Positions 16,582 through 25,966 of a stretch of 64,000 nt of DNA are shown in pieces. Below the pieces are notes generated by a model. That model did not search any database, was not told the DNA's origin, and saw only the letters and a program-made list of their open reading frames with translations. A program made the translations under genes and the position numbers. This DNA comes from CAZGEA01 sp964524515 (GTDB lineage: Bacteria > Patescibacteriota > Microgenomatia > UBA8517): NCBI GenBank assembly GCA_964524515.1, contig CAZGEA010000001.1, positions 186,001 through 250,000 on the forward strand. The letters run 5' to 3'. Position 1 is the stretch's first letter. The number at the start of each line of letters is the position of its first letter.

Positions 16582-18239
16582 AAAATTCCCTCCAATAGAT
16601 TTCTTCCCATCATCGATGAAGGCACACTCAAATTAAGCAACTTAAGAATTGTTGGTGCCACATCAGCCAACACTCCTGATTGAATTTGATTTTGCCTACC
16701 TGCCAAACTTTTTGAAATCACCAAAAACGGAACTGGATTACCACTATGTTCTGTATCACGCTCGCCAGTTGTATGATTTAACATTTCCTCAGCGTTTCCA
16801 TGATCAGCAGTCAAAATCAATATTCCATCTGTTGCCAAAACAAAGCTAGCAAGTTTATAAATACATTTATCCAAAGTCTCACAAGCTTCAATTGCTGAAT
16901 TCAAATTTCCAGTGTGGCCCACCATATCAGCGTTTGCATAATTAATTAAAACAAAAGAAAATCCCAGATCAGATCGAAGTTTTGAAAGCAATGCATCAGT
17001 CATCTCTAAAGCCGACATTTCAGGTTTTAAATCATAAGTTGCTACTTTAGGTGATGGCACAATCAATCTTTCTTCTCCAACAAACGGATTTTCCCTCAAT
17101 CCATTAAAATAAAAAGTAACAAACCTTTCCTTTTCAGATTCAGAGACTCTAAGCTGTCGCAATCCAGCTTCTGAAATTACACGTCCCAAAGGCAACTCAA
17201 CAACTTCAGGAGGATATGCAACATGCGCTCCACTTTCAACAATAGATTTTTCATATTCTGTCATTGTCACAAAATACAAATTACTCAAAAGTTTCCCTCG
17301 CTCAAATGCATAATCATGAACAGGCTGGGAATGCACATGCTTTTTTTCATACTTAACTAAATAAGGATCAAAATCTTCTTTTTGACTTCCTGTAAAATCT
17401 TTTAACAAAAAAGCTTTAGTCAATTGTCTTGGTCTATCAATCCTAAAATTAAAAAATATCACCGAATCATTTTCCTCAATTAATCCAATTGGTTTATTTT
17501 TACTATCAACAATCAAAGAAGGTTCAATAAACTCATCAGTTTTTCCATCGCTATAAGACTTATCAATTGCTGATTCAAAATCAGTAAAAAAATTCCCTTG
17601 CCCTTTTGTTAATGCAAAATATGCTTTTGCAGTTCGCTCCCATCGGTGATCACGATCCATTGCCCAATAACGGCCCATTATTGATGCAACTTGGCCCACT
17701 CCTTCTTTTTTAATAACATCACTTAATTCCTGGAAATAGATCTTGGCACTGGTTGGTGGTGAATCGCGTCCATCAGTAAACATATGCAGATAAACTTTTT
17801 CAGTTAAATTTTTCATTTTAAGTAAATGCAAAAGTGCAAATAAATGCTGCCTATCAGAATGTACCCCACCTGCACCCAATAATCCCATTAAATGAATTTT
17901 TGAATTATTTTTAGCAGCATGCTCAATTGCTCCAATTAAAGCTAAATTATTATAAATAGAACCATCAGCAATCGACATATTAATGCGTTCCAAGTCTTGA
18001 TAAACAATTCGTCCTGCGCCCAAGTTCAAATGTCCCGTTTCAGTGTTTCCAACTTCACCACGAGGCAACCCCACAGCCTGACCAGAAGCCAACAGTTGAG
18101 TATGAGGATAAGTTGCAAAATATGAATTCAAATTAGGAAGTTTTGCAGAAGATATAGCATTTCCCTGTGTATTTGAAGAAATTCCCCATCCATCCAAAAT
18201 CGCCAAAATTATAAATTTACTAGATGATGCTGGATTCAT
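16578..18239 (-). CDS. gpmI: 2,3-bisphosphoglycerate-independent phosphoglycerate mutase
   Basis: 553 aa, slightly longer than the usual 510-515. It interconverts 3- and 2-phosphoglycerate with two Mn ions. Metal and substrate motifs are present: LDGWG (Asp16), FTDGRDSPP, GRYWAMDRD.RWER, NYANADMVGHTG, ADHGNAE and the C-terminal EHSGNPVPF histidine. The phospho-acceptor motif, usually GNSEVGH with the serine nucleophile, here reads GNTETGH, so Thr66 takes the serine's place. It is last in the ppsA-eno-gpmI run, 17 bases after eno. Confidence 0.93.
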   Translation of the reverse strand: MNPASSSKFIILAILDGWGISSNTQGNAISSAKLPNLNSYFATYPHTQLLASGQAVGLPRGEVGNTETGHLNLGAGRIVYQDLERINMSIADGSIYNNLALIGAIEHAAKNNSKIHLMGLLGAGGVHSDRQHLFALLHLLKMKNLTEKVYLHMFTDGRDSPPTSAKIYFQELSDVIKKEGVGQVASIMGRYWAMDRDHRWERTAKAYFALTKGQGNFFTDFESAIDKSYSDGKTDEFIEPSLIVDSKNKPIGLIEENDSVIFFNFRIDRPRQLTKAFLLKDFTGSQKEDFDPYLVKYEKKHVHSQPVHDYAFERGKLLSNLYFVTMTEYEKSIVESGAHVAYPPEVVELPLGRVISEAGLRQLRVSESEKERFVTFYFNGLRENPFVGEERLIVPSPKVATYDLKPEMSALEMTDALLSKLRSDLGFSFVLINYANADMVGHTGNLNSAIEACETLDKCIYKLASFVLATDGILILTADHGNAEEMLNHTTGERDTEHSGNPVPFLVISKSLAGRQNQIQSGVLADVAPTILKLLNLSVPSSMMGRNLLEGIF

Positions 18240-18256
18240 ACTGTTAAATCTTCCAT

Positions 18257-19528
18257 TTATTGTCTTGAAATAATCTCAAGCTCAATAGCAGAAAGACGGT
18301 TGTATTTTACCACCCTCTCACCTCGAGATGGAGCACCAAACTTAACATATTCAGCATTAACTCCCACTGCAAAATCTGCAATAAACCAATCAGTAGTTTC
18401 CCCTGATCTATGAGATACATTTATTTTCCATTTAGCATCGCGCGCAATTTTAATTACCTCCAATGTTTCAGTAACAGTTCCAATTTGGTTTGGTTTAACC
18501 AATACTGCATTACAAGATTTTTCAGCGATAGCTTTTTTAATGCGTTCCGGGTTTGTAACTAATAAATCATCACCTACAACAAGCAATTGATCACCAAGCA
18601 TTTCAGTAATTTTTTTCCATCCACTCCAAGCATCTTCAGTCAAAGGATCTTCCAAAATTGCCATGCGATACGTTTCATTTAATTCTTTATAATATTCAAT
18701 AAAAGATGCTTCATCAATTGGAGCTGATTTGTCACGAATCGAATAAGTTCCATTACTATAAAAATTTGATGACGCCACGTCCAATCCCAAAAAAACATCA
18801 CGTCCTAAAGTGTATGGAGTTTGTCTTATTGTATCAACCAAAATCTCAAGTGCATCAGCATTAGTAAACAAATTAGGTGCATATCCACCCTCATCTCCAA
18901 CAGAATGAATTGCCCCACGTCTTTTAAGATTCTCACCTAAACTCAAATAAACTTCAGCTCCCAATTGAAGACTTTCAGCAAATGTTTTAATAGTAGCTGG
19001 AATCACAAAAAACTCTTGAAAATCCAAGTTCCCTGCACCATGCAATCCACCATTTATCATATTAAAAACCGGTGTTGGCATTTTCCAAGTTGGAGTTAAA
19101 ATTCCCATTTTATTTGCAAGACCACGAACATATGAATAAGGTGGATTACCAGATACCAATGCTGCAGCTTTACAAACTACCAAAGAAACAGCAAGTGTAC
19201 TATTTGCTCCAAGCTTGGATTTATTTGGAGTTCCATCCATACTTTTCAACTTATGATCAATCTCACTTTGCTGTGAAGCTTCCATTCCAACTACAGCAGG
19301 CCCCAAAATTGTATTTACATTATTAACAGCTTTCAGTACTCCCTTTCCCTTAAAACGTGTTGGGTCATTATCCCGAAGTTCCAAAGCCTCATGTGTTCCA
19401 GTTGACGCTCCAGATGGAACTGATGCAATTGCAATATGTCCGGTATCCAATTGACATGCAGCCTCAACTGTTGGATTTCCACGGGAATCCAAAATCTCAT
19501 TAGCCCAAAGTCTTGAAATTTTTGCCAT
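18257..19528 (-). CDS. eno: Enolase
   Basis: 423 aa. Converts 2-phosphoglycerate to phosphoenolpyruvate. Visible are the N-terminal SRGNPTVE, the GASTG loop, the Mg ligands (LGLDVASS, LEDPL, VVGDDL), the catalytic lysine region LVKPNQIGT and the SHRSGET substrate loop. All key residues appear present. It lies between ppsA (6-base gap) and gpmI, so two successive glycolytic steps and the PEP-using enzyme are co-expressed. Confidence 0.96.
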   Translation of the reverse strand: MAKISRLWANEILDSRGNPTVEAACQLDTGHIAIASVPSGASTGTHEALELRDNDPTRFKGKGVLKAVNNVNTILGPAVVGMEASQQSEIDHKLKSMDGTPNKSKLGANSTLAVSLVVCKAAALVSGNPPYSYVRGLANKMGILTPTWKMPTPVFNMINGGLHGAGNLDFQEFFVIPATIKTFAESLQLGAEVYLSLGENLKRRGAIHSVGDEGGYAPNLFTNADALEILVDTIRQTPYTLGRDVFLGLDVASSNFYSNGTYSIRDKSAPIDEASFIEYYKELNETYRMAILEDPLTEDAWSGWKKITEMLGDQLLVVGDDLLVTNPERIKKAIAEKSCNAVLVKPNQIGTVTETLEVIKIARDAKWKINVSHRSGETTDWFIADFAVGVNAEYVKFGAPSRGERVVKYNRLSAIELEIISRQ

Positions 19529-19534
19529 TTAAAT

Positions 19535-21829
19535 TTAAATCTCCTTTTCTGCTTGGTGGACGATTCCACGAACTCTCGAAACTGCATCTGGATTAACAGA
19601 TAAACTTGTTATTCCAAAACTTACCAATTTTTTAACCAAATCATCATAACTTGATGCTGCCTGTCCACAAATTGAAACAGTAACGTTTCTAGCCTGACAA
19701 TGCTTAATTACTCTCTTTAAAGCCCACAGAACTGCTTTTGATCTTTCATTGTAGCTTTCAGCAACTTCAGCATTATCACGATCTGTTCCCATCAATAACA
19801 TCGTCAAATCATTTGATCCAACTGATACACCATCAATTCCAACATCCAAAAATTCATCAATCATAATTACATTAATTGGCAATTCAACCATCATCCAAAA
19901 TTTAAAACTTGCCGATTCAAAAAGTCCCTCAGTAGCAACAAGTCTTCGCACACGAGCTAATTCTTGTGGTGATCTCACAAATGGAATCATCAAGTGCAAA
20001 TTATCGTACTCCTCTCGAACTTTTCTCAAAGCAGTCAATTCCAAATTAAATACTTCAGGCTGCTTTATATATCTAAATGCTCCACGAAAACCCATCAAAG
20101 GATTTGGCTCTTCAGGTTCCCATGCTTTACCACCCTGAAGTGATCTATATTCATTAGTTTTAAAATCAGTAGCTCGATAAACCACAGGTCTTGGATAAAA
20201 ATTCTTTGCAAAAGTTTTCATATTTGATGCCAATTTACGCACAAACTCATCCTGAGTTTTATTTTTAATTGCCTCCTTAGGATGAATTCCAATGTTTGCA
20301 ATCATAAATTCAGCACGCAATAATCCAACTCCATCAACATTCATATCCGATACTTTTGAAGCTAATTCAGGCTCAGCCAAATTAACATATATTTTAGTTG
20401 CAGTTTTCAAATGTGCACTCTTCTCATCCATCGCTTTTTCACTAGCCTTATCTTCTTTTGTAACTTTAACTGCTGATCCCATAAAAATCTGTCCCTTCTT
20501 GCCATCAACAGTAATTATTTGATCTTCTTTAAGTAAGGCTGTTGCATTTTTTGTACCAACTACACAAGGCACTCCAAGTTCACGAGAAACAATTGCAGCA
20601 TGTGATGTCTGACCTCCTTCATCAGTTACAATTCCGGCAGCTTTTTTCATAGCAGGAACATAATCAGGTGAAGTCATTTTTGCAACCAATATATCTCCAT
20701 GTCCCACTTTTCCAATCTGTGCAGGAGAATGTACAATTCTCACTCTTCCAGTTCCAATTCCAGGAGATGCAGCACTTCCCATCAAAATTGGTGTCGTCAA
20801 AGTTGAAATATCTTCATTTCCTAATTTTTTTGTAGTTTTACCAACCACTCCACCATCTTTTGAACCCATTGTGGTAACTGGTCTTGTCTGTACTATATAA
20901 ATTTTTCCATTATCACGTGCCCACTCAACATCTTGTGGAAAATAATAATGCTCTTGTAGTCTCTGTCCAATTTTTGCAAGTACTGTAATCTCATCGTTCG
21001 ATAATTTTTGAGTATCTCTTTGCTTAACTGGCACTGCAATTTCTTCAGTTACTCCACCTTTTTTAGTTAATTGAATACTTTGATCAGAAACTTCCTTTGA
21101 AAGTATTGAAAAAGTATCTTTTTGAACTACATAATGATCAGGAACAACTGATCCTTGCACCATCATTTCTCCAAGCCCCCAAACAGCCTCAATAATAATC
21201 TGTTCTTTATCATTTGTAACTGGATTAATCGTAAACATAACACCAGATACTTCAGACTGAACCATTTTTTGAACTATTACACTAATTTTCACTTTCTCAT
21301 GAGAAATTTTCTGCTGTACTCTATAAAAAATAGCACGTTCTGTAAAAAGTGAAGCCCAACATTCACGAACCTTCATCAATAATGTAGTTGCGCCTTTAAC
21401 ATTTAAATACGTAGCCTGTTGTCCAGCAAAACTCATTCCAGGCAAATCCTCGGCCGTTGCAGAAGATCGAACTGCAACATTTATAGTTGATAAAATTCCA
21501 GAAATTTTTCTATATGCTTTTTCAACTTCGAGTATTACTTCTTTAGGAATTGGAGCTTTAACTATTCTTTGTTGGATTAATCGTGTTGCTTTCCTTAAAT
21601 TTTCAGTATCATTTACATCTGTTTCTCGAAGTATTGCATCAATTCCCTGTTTTAAATCATTCTCTTCCAAAAAAAGATCATAAGCTGAAACTGTAATTGC
21701 AAACCCTGGTGGAACTGGAAACTTAGCCTGGGTCATCTCACCCAAATTAGCTCCTTTTCCTCCAACAGAACCTACATCACCTTTTGAAATATCCTTAAAA
21801 AATAATATTAGCGGCAGTTTGTGACTCAT
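19535..21829 (-). CDS. ppsA: Phosphoenolpyruvate synthase (pyruvate, water dikinase)
   Basis: 764 aa from the chosen ATG. N-terminal ATP-grasp domain (KGDVGSVGGKGANLGEMT, VRSSATAEDLPGMSFAGQQ), central swivelling domain with the phospho-histidine motif GGQTSHAAIVSRELGVP, and C-terminal PEP-binding barrel (RAEFMI, ELPINVIMIDEF, SVGSNDLTML). Catalyses pyruvate + ATP + water to PEP + AMP + Pi and can run in reverse. No pyruvate kinase is in this window. The frame runs 28 codons further up, but homology begins near 21829 and the extra part would overlap the preceding gene. Confidence 0.95.
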   Translation of the reverse strand: MSHKLPLILFFKDISKGDVGSVGGKGANLGEMTQAKFPVPPGFAITVSAYDLFLEENDLKQGIDAILRETDVNDTENLRKATRLIQQRIVKAPIPKEVILEVEKAYRKISGILSTINVAVRSSATAEDLPGMSFAGQQATYLNVKGATTLLMKVRECWASLFTERAIFYRVQQKISHEKVKISVIVQKMVQSEVSGVMFTINPVTNDKEQIIIEAVWGLGEMMVQGSVVPDHYVVQKDTFSILSKEVSDQSIQLTKKGGVTEEIAVPVKQRDTQKLSNDEITVLAKIGQRLQEHYYFPQDVEWARDNGKIYIVQTRPVTTMGSKDGGVVGKTTKKLGNEDISTLTTPILMGSAASPGIGTGRVRIVHSPAQIGKVGHGDILVAKMTSPDYVPAMKKAAGIVTDEGGQTSHAAIVSRELGVPCVVGTKNATALLKEDQIITVDGKKGQIFMGSAVKVTKEDKASEKAMDEKSAHLKTATKIYVNLAEPELASKVSDMNVDGVGLLRAEFMIANIGIHPKEAIKNKTQDEFVRKLASNMKTFAKNFYPRPVVYRATDFKTNEYRSLQGGKAWEPEEPNPLMGFRGAFRYIKQPEVFNLELTALRKVREEYDNLHLMIPFVRSPQELARVRRLVATEGLFESASFKFWMMVELPINVIMIDEFLDVGIDGVSVGSNDLTMLLMGTDRDNAEVAESYNERSKAVLWALKRVIKHCQARNVTVSICGQAASSYDDLVKKLVSFGITSLSVNPDAVSRVRGIVHQAEKEI

Positions 21830-21854
21830 TAATTTAAATATACAGTATTTATAG

Positions 21855-22922
21855 TTAGTGTGAAAGCTTGGACTTAAAAGTATCAACCCAAGGAATAACA
21901 GATGGATCAACATCAGACAAATAAGCCAAATAATAACTTAAATATGATCCAAATATAATTAATTCTAAAACTTCAGCCAATCGCACACTTGAGCGTGTTG
22001 TATATGAAATATGTTTATATTCCTGCTTTCTAAAAATCTCACTCAATACTTCATATCTTCTTTTTATTTTCTGAAAATAATTAGGGGACTCGATTGTAAA
22101 CAATATCGATGACAATTTAATATCCCGAGGAAGTGTTAGCCCTTCCAATAAATGATGATTTGATTCAGGAACTTCAAACAAATTAGAAAATGTTTTCGAA
22201 CATTCATTTAATTGATTTTTAAATGTATATGAAGCACCTATTAAATGTTCACTTGCAAAAATAATAAAAAACTTTCCGTAAGTTTGTTCTGCAATTCTTT
22301 TAGCAAAATTGTGAACTGTTGAGCTTTGTGGATCAAACTCTTGAATATATTTTCTTGATTCCGCGTTAGCACTTTCCAATTGAACTTTTGGAAAATTAAT
22401 AACACCACACGCATCAAGTAATAATCCAACTGAAGCAATTGCATAACCTGTTCCCATTCTAGGTTGTCCAGACGGATTTTCTGATGGATTAAAAATATAC
22501 GCTGGTATATTTTGTTCATGAAATTGAGCAAGGCGTCCCCCAGTTGTAATAATAAATATCTTTGCGTTTGCAAGCCTCGCATGTTCCATTGATGAAATCG
22601 TCTCCTCAGTGTCTCCTGAATATGAATAAGAAACAAATAATGTTTTTTGATTAACATAATTTGGAATTGAATAATCATTAATTATCTCAACTGGCACTCT
22701 AGTGGAGCCTGTAGTAAGTGATTTAATCGTTCGCGCACCAAGCGCTGATCCACCCATTCCTGAAATAACAACATTTTCAATATCACTATAGTCTGGGGGA
22801 ATATGAATCTCACTAAATTCGCGTACTGTTTGAGTTATTTGATTATTAAATGAAGAAATAGAGTCCAAAATTCGCCCTTTATCGTATTTTTTAATATCAG
22901 CCACATTATCAAGCGATTTCAT
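21855..22922 (-). CDS. Bifunctional phosphoglucose/phosphomannose isomerase
   Basis: 355 aa, two SIS sugar-isomerase domains. Motifs: SGMGGSALGART (first SIS), SYSYSGDTEETI, TTGGRLAQ, and the C-terminal SDVDPSVIPWV tail. This archaeal-type enzyme interconverts fructose-6-P with glucose-6-P and mannose-6-P, feeding glycolysis and sugar precursors for surface glycans. It sits 3 bases after the phosphomannomutase gene, so product and substrate enzymes are adjacent. Confidence 0.9.
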   Translation of the reverse strand: MKSLDNVADIKKYDKGRILDSISSFNNQITQTVREFSEIHIPPDYSDIENVVISGMGGSALGARTIKSLTTGSTRVPVEIINDYSIPNYVNQKTLFVSYSYSGDTEETISSMEHARLANAKIFIITTGGRLAQFHEQNIPAYIFNPSENPSGQPRMGTGYAIASVGLLLDACGVINFPKVQLESANAESRKYIQEFDPQSSTVHNFAKRIAEQTYGKFFIIFASEHLIGASYTFKNQLNECSKTFSNLFEVPESNHHLLEGLTLPRDIKLSSILFTIESPNYFQKIKRRYEVLSEIFRKQEYKHISYTTRSSVRLAEVLELIIFGSYLSYYLAYLSDVDPSVIPWVDTFKSKLSH

Positions 22923-22925
22923 ATT

Positions 22926-24341
22926 CTATTCAAATGCATGTATGTTTACTCCTTGAGACCAATCAATTTCACTATGTTTTTTAAGTATCTCACTTACTTT
23001 ATATTTAAGGTTATCATATTGGTCCTGTGTTCTTCCTTCAAATTTAATAGTAATGTATGGCCCATTTTGACTAGCTCTAATTATTACCATTTCATCATCT
23101 GTGTCGGCTCTAAATCCATCAATATCAGTATAATTAGCATTAGTAAAAATACTTTTTATATCTCCAGAAATCACATTTTTTATAAAATCAAACTTAATAT
23201 CATCAGCAAGCCCTAATTTTATTTCTGGGCTTGAAATATAAACTGGCAATTGATCAACAACATCTTTCAAACTTTTACCAGTTCTCTTCAAATAAGCCAA
23301 TAATCTCAAAGTAGAAAATGCACCATCATCATGACCATAAAAATTATCCATAAAGAAAAAATGTCCAGATAACTCTCCACCAAATGGAGCTCTTTGTTCT
23401 TTTACTTTAGATTTAATAAAACTATGCCCGGTTAACCACATAACTGGTTTACCTCCATCTCTAACTATAGTGTCACTTACAACTTTCGAACAAAGTGCAT
23501 TAAAAATAATTGGACTCTCAGGCAAATAATGCAAAATATCGCTAGAAAAAATTGAGACCAATAAATCATTCCATAACAATCGCCCTTGTGAATCAACCAC
23601 TCCAACTCGGTCTCCATCAGAATCATAAGTCAAACCCAAATCTGCTTTTTCCTCAAGTACACGCTTTGATAATCTCTCCAAAACACTTTTTTCAGTAGGA
23701 TCAGGAGTACCAAGTGGAAATGTTGGATCCAAATTCGTATTTTGCTCAATTACAGTGCATCCCGCAGTTCTCAATATGTCTGGCAAAAATTTTCCAGTTG
23801 TGGCACATGATGAATCAATAACAACTCTAAGCCCACAATCGTACATTGGAATCCTTTTGAACAAATCTTTTTTATAATCTTCAAATATATCTTTTTGAAT
23901 ATATTTAGCTTCACGATCAAATTTTTTAAACTCCCCACTTTCAGATATTGCCTTTAATTCTTGCATTTCAGATGTAATCAAAGTATCTGAAAATCCATTA
24001 GCTAACTTGAGTCCATTATATTCACGCGGGTTATGAGATGCTGTAATACAAGCTCCAGCTTTTGATAAAAAATGATATTGAGAAAAATAAACAATCTGAG
24101 TAAGTGTTAATCCAATATCCCAAACATCAATTCCAGATTCCATTAACCCTTTTACGAATGCTTTCTTGTATTCTTCTGAAGTTTCTCGAATATCCTGTCC
24201 TACTGTGCATTCATTGATTTGTCTTCTGTATAAAAATGTAGCAAATGCTTTTCCCAACTGATGATAAACATCAGAATTTAATTGCTTACCCACCAAACCG
24301 CGAATGTCATAACCTCGAAAAATTGATGGATCTATATTCAT
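22926..24341 (-). CDS. Phosphomannomutase/phosphoglucomutase
   Basis: 471 aa alpha-D-phosphohexomutase. Order of motifs: FRGYDIRG at the N-terminus, the phosphoserine loop TASHNPREYNG, the metal-binding DSDGDRVGV, the sugar-specificity loop GGELSGHFFF, and the C-terminal phosphate-binding domain. Makes mannose-1-P or glucose-1-P for nucleotide sugars; the seven-gene glycosyltransferase cluster at 42-49 kb is a likely consumer (inference). Confidence 0.93.
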   Translation of the reverse strand: MNIDPSIFRGYDIRGLVGKQLNSDVYHQLGKAFATFLYRRQINECTVGQDIRETSEEYKKAFVKGLMESGIDVWDIGLTLTQIVYFSQYHFLSKAGACITASHNPREYNGLKLANGFSDTLITSEMQELKAISESGEFKKFDREAKYIQKDIFEDYKKDLFKRIPMYDCGLRVVIDSSCATTGKFLPDILRTAGCTVIEQNTNLDPTFPLGTPDPTEKSVLERLSKRVLEEKADLGLTYDSDGDRVGVVDSQGRLLWNDLLVSIFSSDILHYLPESPIIFNALCSKVVSDTIVRDGGKPVMWLTGHSFIKSKVKEQRAPFGGELSGHFFFMDNFYGHDDGAFSTLRLLAYLKRTGKSLKDVVDQLPVYISSPEIKLGLADDIKFDFIKNVISGDIKSIFTNANYTDIDGFRADTDDEMVIIRASQNGPYITIKFEGRTQDQYDNLKYKVSEILKKHSEIDWSQGVNIHAFE

Positions 24342-24348
24342 ATTTGCT

Positions 24349-25029
24349 TCATTCTAATGCCCTCACAATAAACAAATCAAGGAGAGTCATCATTTGCCCT
24401 CCTCCCATCTTTGAGTTTACATCAATATCAGATATTTCCATTAAATAATTTTTAAGTTTCTCTTGATCAAATCTTGCAGCAAGCTTACGAAGTTTAGTAA
24501 GCCTCCATGCAGGTAAATTCAAATCACTATTGGGAATTGTTGACCAGTAAAGATCTCTCAAGTATTTTGCAAATACTGCAAAAACCATTTCAACAGGTTG
24601 TGTTTCAATAGTTTGATGCATAAACTTCAAACAAACATTTGCGTTTCCCGGGTAAAAACTATCCAAAAAAATAAAGATCGTTTTAGGAATTTCAAATACT
24701 TCAATATTGCTATTTTTAGGCAAATTATTAATCAATTTAGAAGAAGCCACACCATCCTGCCAAAATAAAAGGTTACTATCCAAATTTTTAGGCAAATTAG
24801 ATAAACTTTCAATATCTTGAGGTTTTAAACTATTAAAATCATATAAAAGATATAAAGTTTTAACTGAAAATAAAGAATTTGAAGTTGAAACTCTCTGAGA
24901 TAAAAGTTCAGTCGATTTAGGCTTTAATTCAACCAAATCCCAATCTCTTTTTTTTAAAGTTTCAATAATTTTATTTAGCCGATTTCGTGAAGCAATACTA
25001 TCCTCACCATGTACAAGTGTAACTTTCAT
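24349..25029 (-). CDS. holA: Divergent DNA polymerase III delta subunit (HolA-like)
   Basis: 226 aa, shorter than the usual 320-340. The N-terminus (LVHGEDSIASRNRLNKII) matches the start of the delta clamp-loader subunit, and the C-terminus (AWRLTKLRKLAARFDQEKLKNYL, then LLDLFI) matches its collar domain. The middle is poorly conserved. In the clamp loader, delta opens the beta ring. The identification relies on the two ends, so it is likely rather than certain. It sits between the metallopeptidase and phosphomannomutase genes. Confidence 0.65.
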   Translation of the reverse strand: MKVTLVHGEDSIASRNRLNKIIETLKKRDWDLVELKPKSTELLSQRVSTSNSLFSVKTLYLLYDFNSLKPQDIESLSNLPKNLDSNLLFWQDGVASSKLINNLPKNSNIEVFEIPKTIFIFLDSFYPGNANVCLKFMHQTIETQPVEMVFAVFAKYLRDLYWSTIPNSDLNLPAWRLTKLRKLAARFDQEKLKNYLMEISDIDVNSKMGGGQMMTLLDLFIVRALE

Positions 25030-25035
25030 TTTATA

Positions 25036-25431
25036 TTATGACTGATCATACGCTCGAATCAAACTTTTCAAAGTATCATGAAAATTCCCTTTTCCATGTT
25101 TATGGGGTGCCAAACTTCCAGAAAAGTTTTTAGGGATATGGGCAATCTCATGAAGCAAAATTTTATCCTGTTCCTTTTGAGGCAATTTATCAAATTTTTC
25201 AGATATAACTTCAATTACGTATGCAGGCTCAATACCATATGCAATTTGCCAAACTTTAGAAAAACCCCAAATCCTAGCATACGCTCTAGTGTTTGCATTA
25301 ATTGATCGAAGAGTTTTAATTCTTTCAAGATTTACCCACAAAATTTCAGTTCTTTCAACCAAATATTCAATTCTCTCGAGTATGTCTGGGGCAAGGGTCC
25401 ATTCAATTTTTCCTTTTTTTGCTCTTGTCAT
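25036..25431 (-). CDS. Putative metallopeptidase of the phage-type HExxH family
   Basis: 131 aa. The zinc motif H94-E95-IA-H98 is followed by a histidine-rich region (H110, H112, H118) that can supply the third ligand. ARIWGFSKVWQ, IEPAYVIEVISE and HIPKNFSGSLAPH are characteristic of a family first described in phages (PF18894-like). No signal peptide, so cytoplasmic. It overlaps the end of ruvC by 4 bases, which links it to DNA processing by position only. The substrate is unknown. Confidence 0.78.
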   Translation of the reverse strand: MTRAKKGKIEWTLAPDILERIEYLVERTEILWVNLERIKTLRSINANTRAYARIWGFSKVWQIAYGIEPAYVIEVISEKFDKLPQKEQDKILLHEIAHIPKNFSGSLAPHKHGKGNFHDTLKSLIRAYDQS

Positions 25432-25931
25432 ACTTTAACCACAAGATCATTCGTAAAAATATGGCACAAAGCGATAGCCAAGGCATCAGCAGCATTATCA
25501 AAATGTGTTTTTTTATGAGCCTCGCTTTTAACTTTTGCACCTAAAAATTTCCGAACATGAACTTGAACCATCTTTTTATCAGCTCTTCCATTTCCGGTCA
25601 ATACTTTTTTAATTGTGCCAGGTGCATATTCAACAACGGGAATGTTCATGTGTGCAGCGGTAAGCATTATCACGCCTTGTGCCTGCCCCACTGCAATTGC
25701 AGTTTTAACATTTGAAGAAAAAAATACTTTTTCAATTACCAGTACATCAGGTTTGTAAGTTTCCAAAATTTTAATCAAATCCCGATAAATAAAAGAAAGC
25801 CTAACAGGATGAAGGTCTGTTTTTTTGGTTTCTATAAGCCCCCACTTCATAACATTGTAGATTTTATCTTCAAGTCTAAGTATTCCAAAGCCAGTGGTGG
25901 CAGTACCAGGATCAATTCCTAAAATAATCAC
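25428..25931 (-). CDS. ruvC: Holliday junction endonuclease RuvC
   Basis: 167 aa, normal length, GTG start. Resolves Holliday junctions by paired nicks. Catalytic acids are visible in order: Asp in LGIDPGTATTG, Glu in VIEKVFF, and the C-terminal HFDNAADALAIALCH acidic pair. RuvA and RuvB are not in the window. First gene of the leftward run ruvC-metallopeptidase-holA-PMM-PGI/PMI-ppsA-eno-gpmI. Confidence 0.95.
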   Translation of the reverse strand: MIILGIDPGTATTGFGILRLEDKIYNVMKWGLIETKKTDLHPVRLSFIYRDLIKILETYKPDVLVIEKVFFSSNVKTAIAVGQAQGVIMLTAAHMNIPVVEYAPGTIKKVLTGNGRADKKMVQVHVRKFLGAKVKSEAHKKTHFDNAADALAIALCHIFTNDLVVKV

Positions 25932-25966
25932 AGAGTCATTCTAGTTGTATTAGTTACAAATTACCA

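Noticed and set aside
21830..21913. Signal-peptide-like N-terminus on PEP synthase
   Set aside because: The 28 upstream in-frame codons look hydrophobic, but they overlap the end of the isomerase gene and the protein is cytoplasmic. The ATG at 21829 fits homology.
22241..22678. 145-codon frame on the same strand as the PGI/PMI gene
   Set aside because: It lies wholly inside the isomerase gene in another frame and has a composition unlike a real protein.
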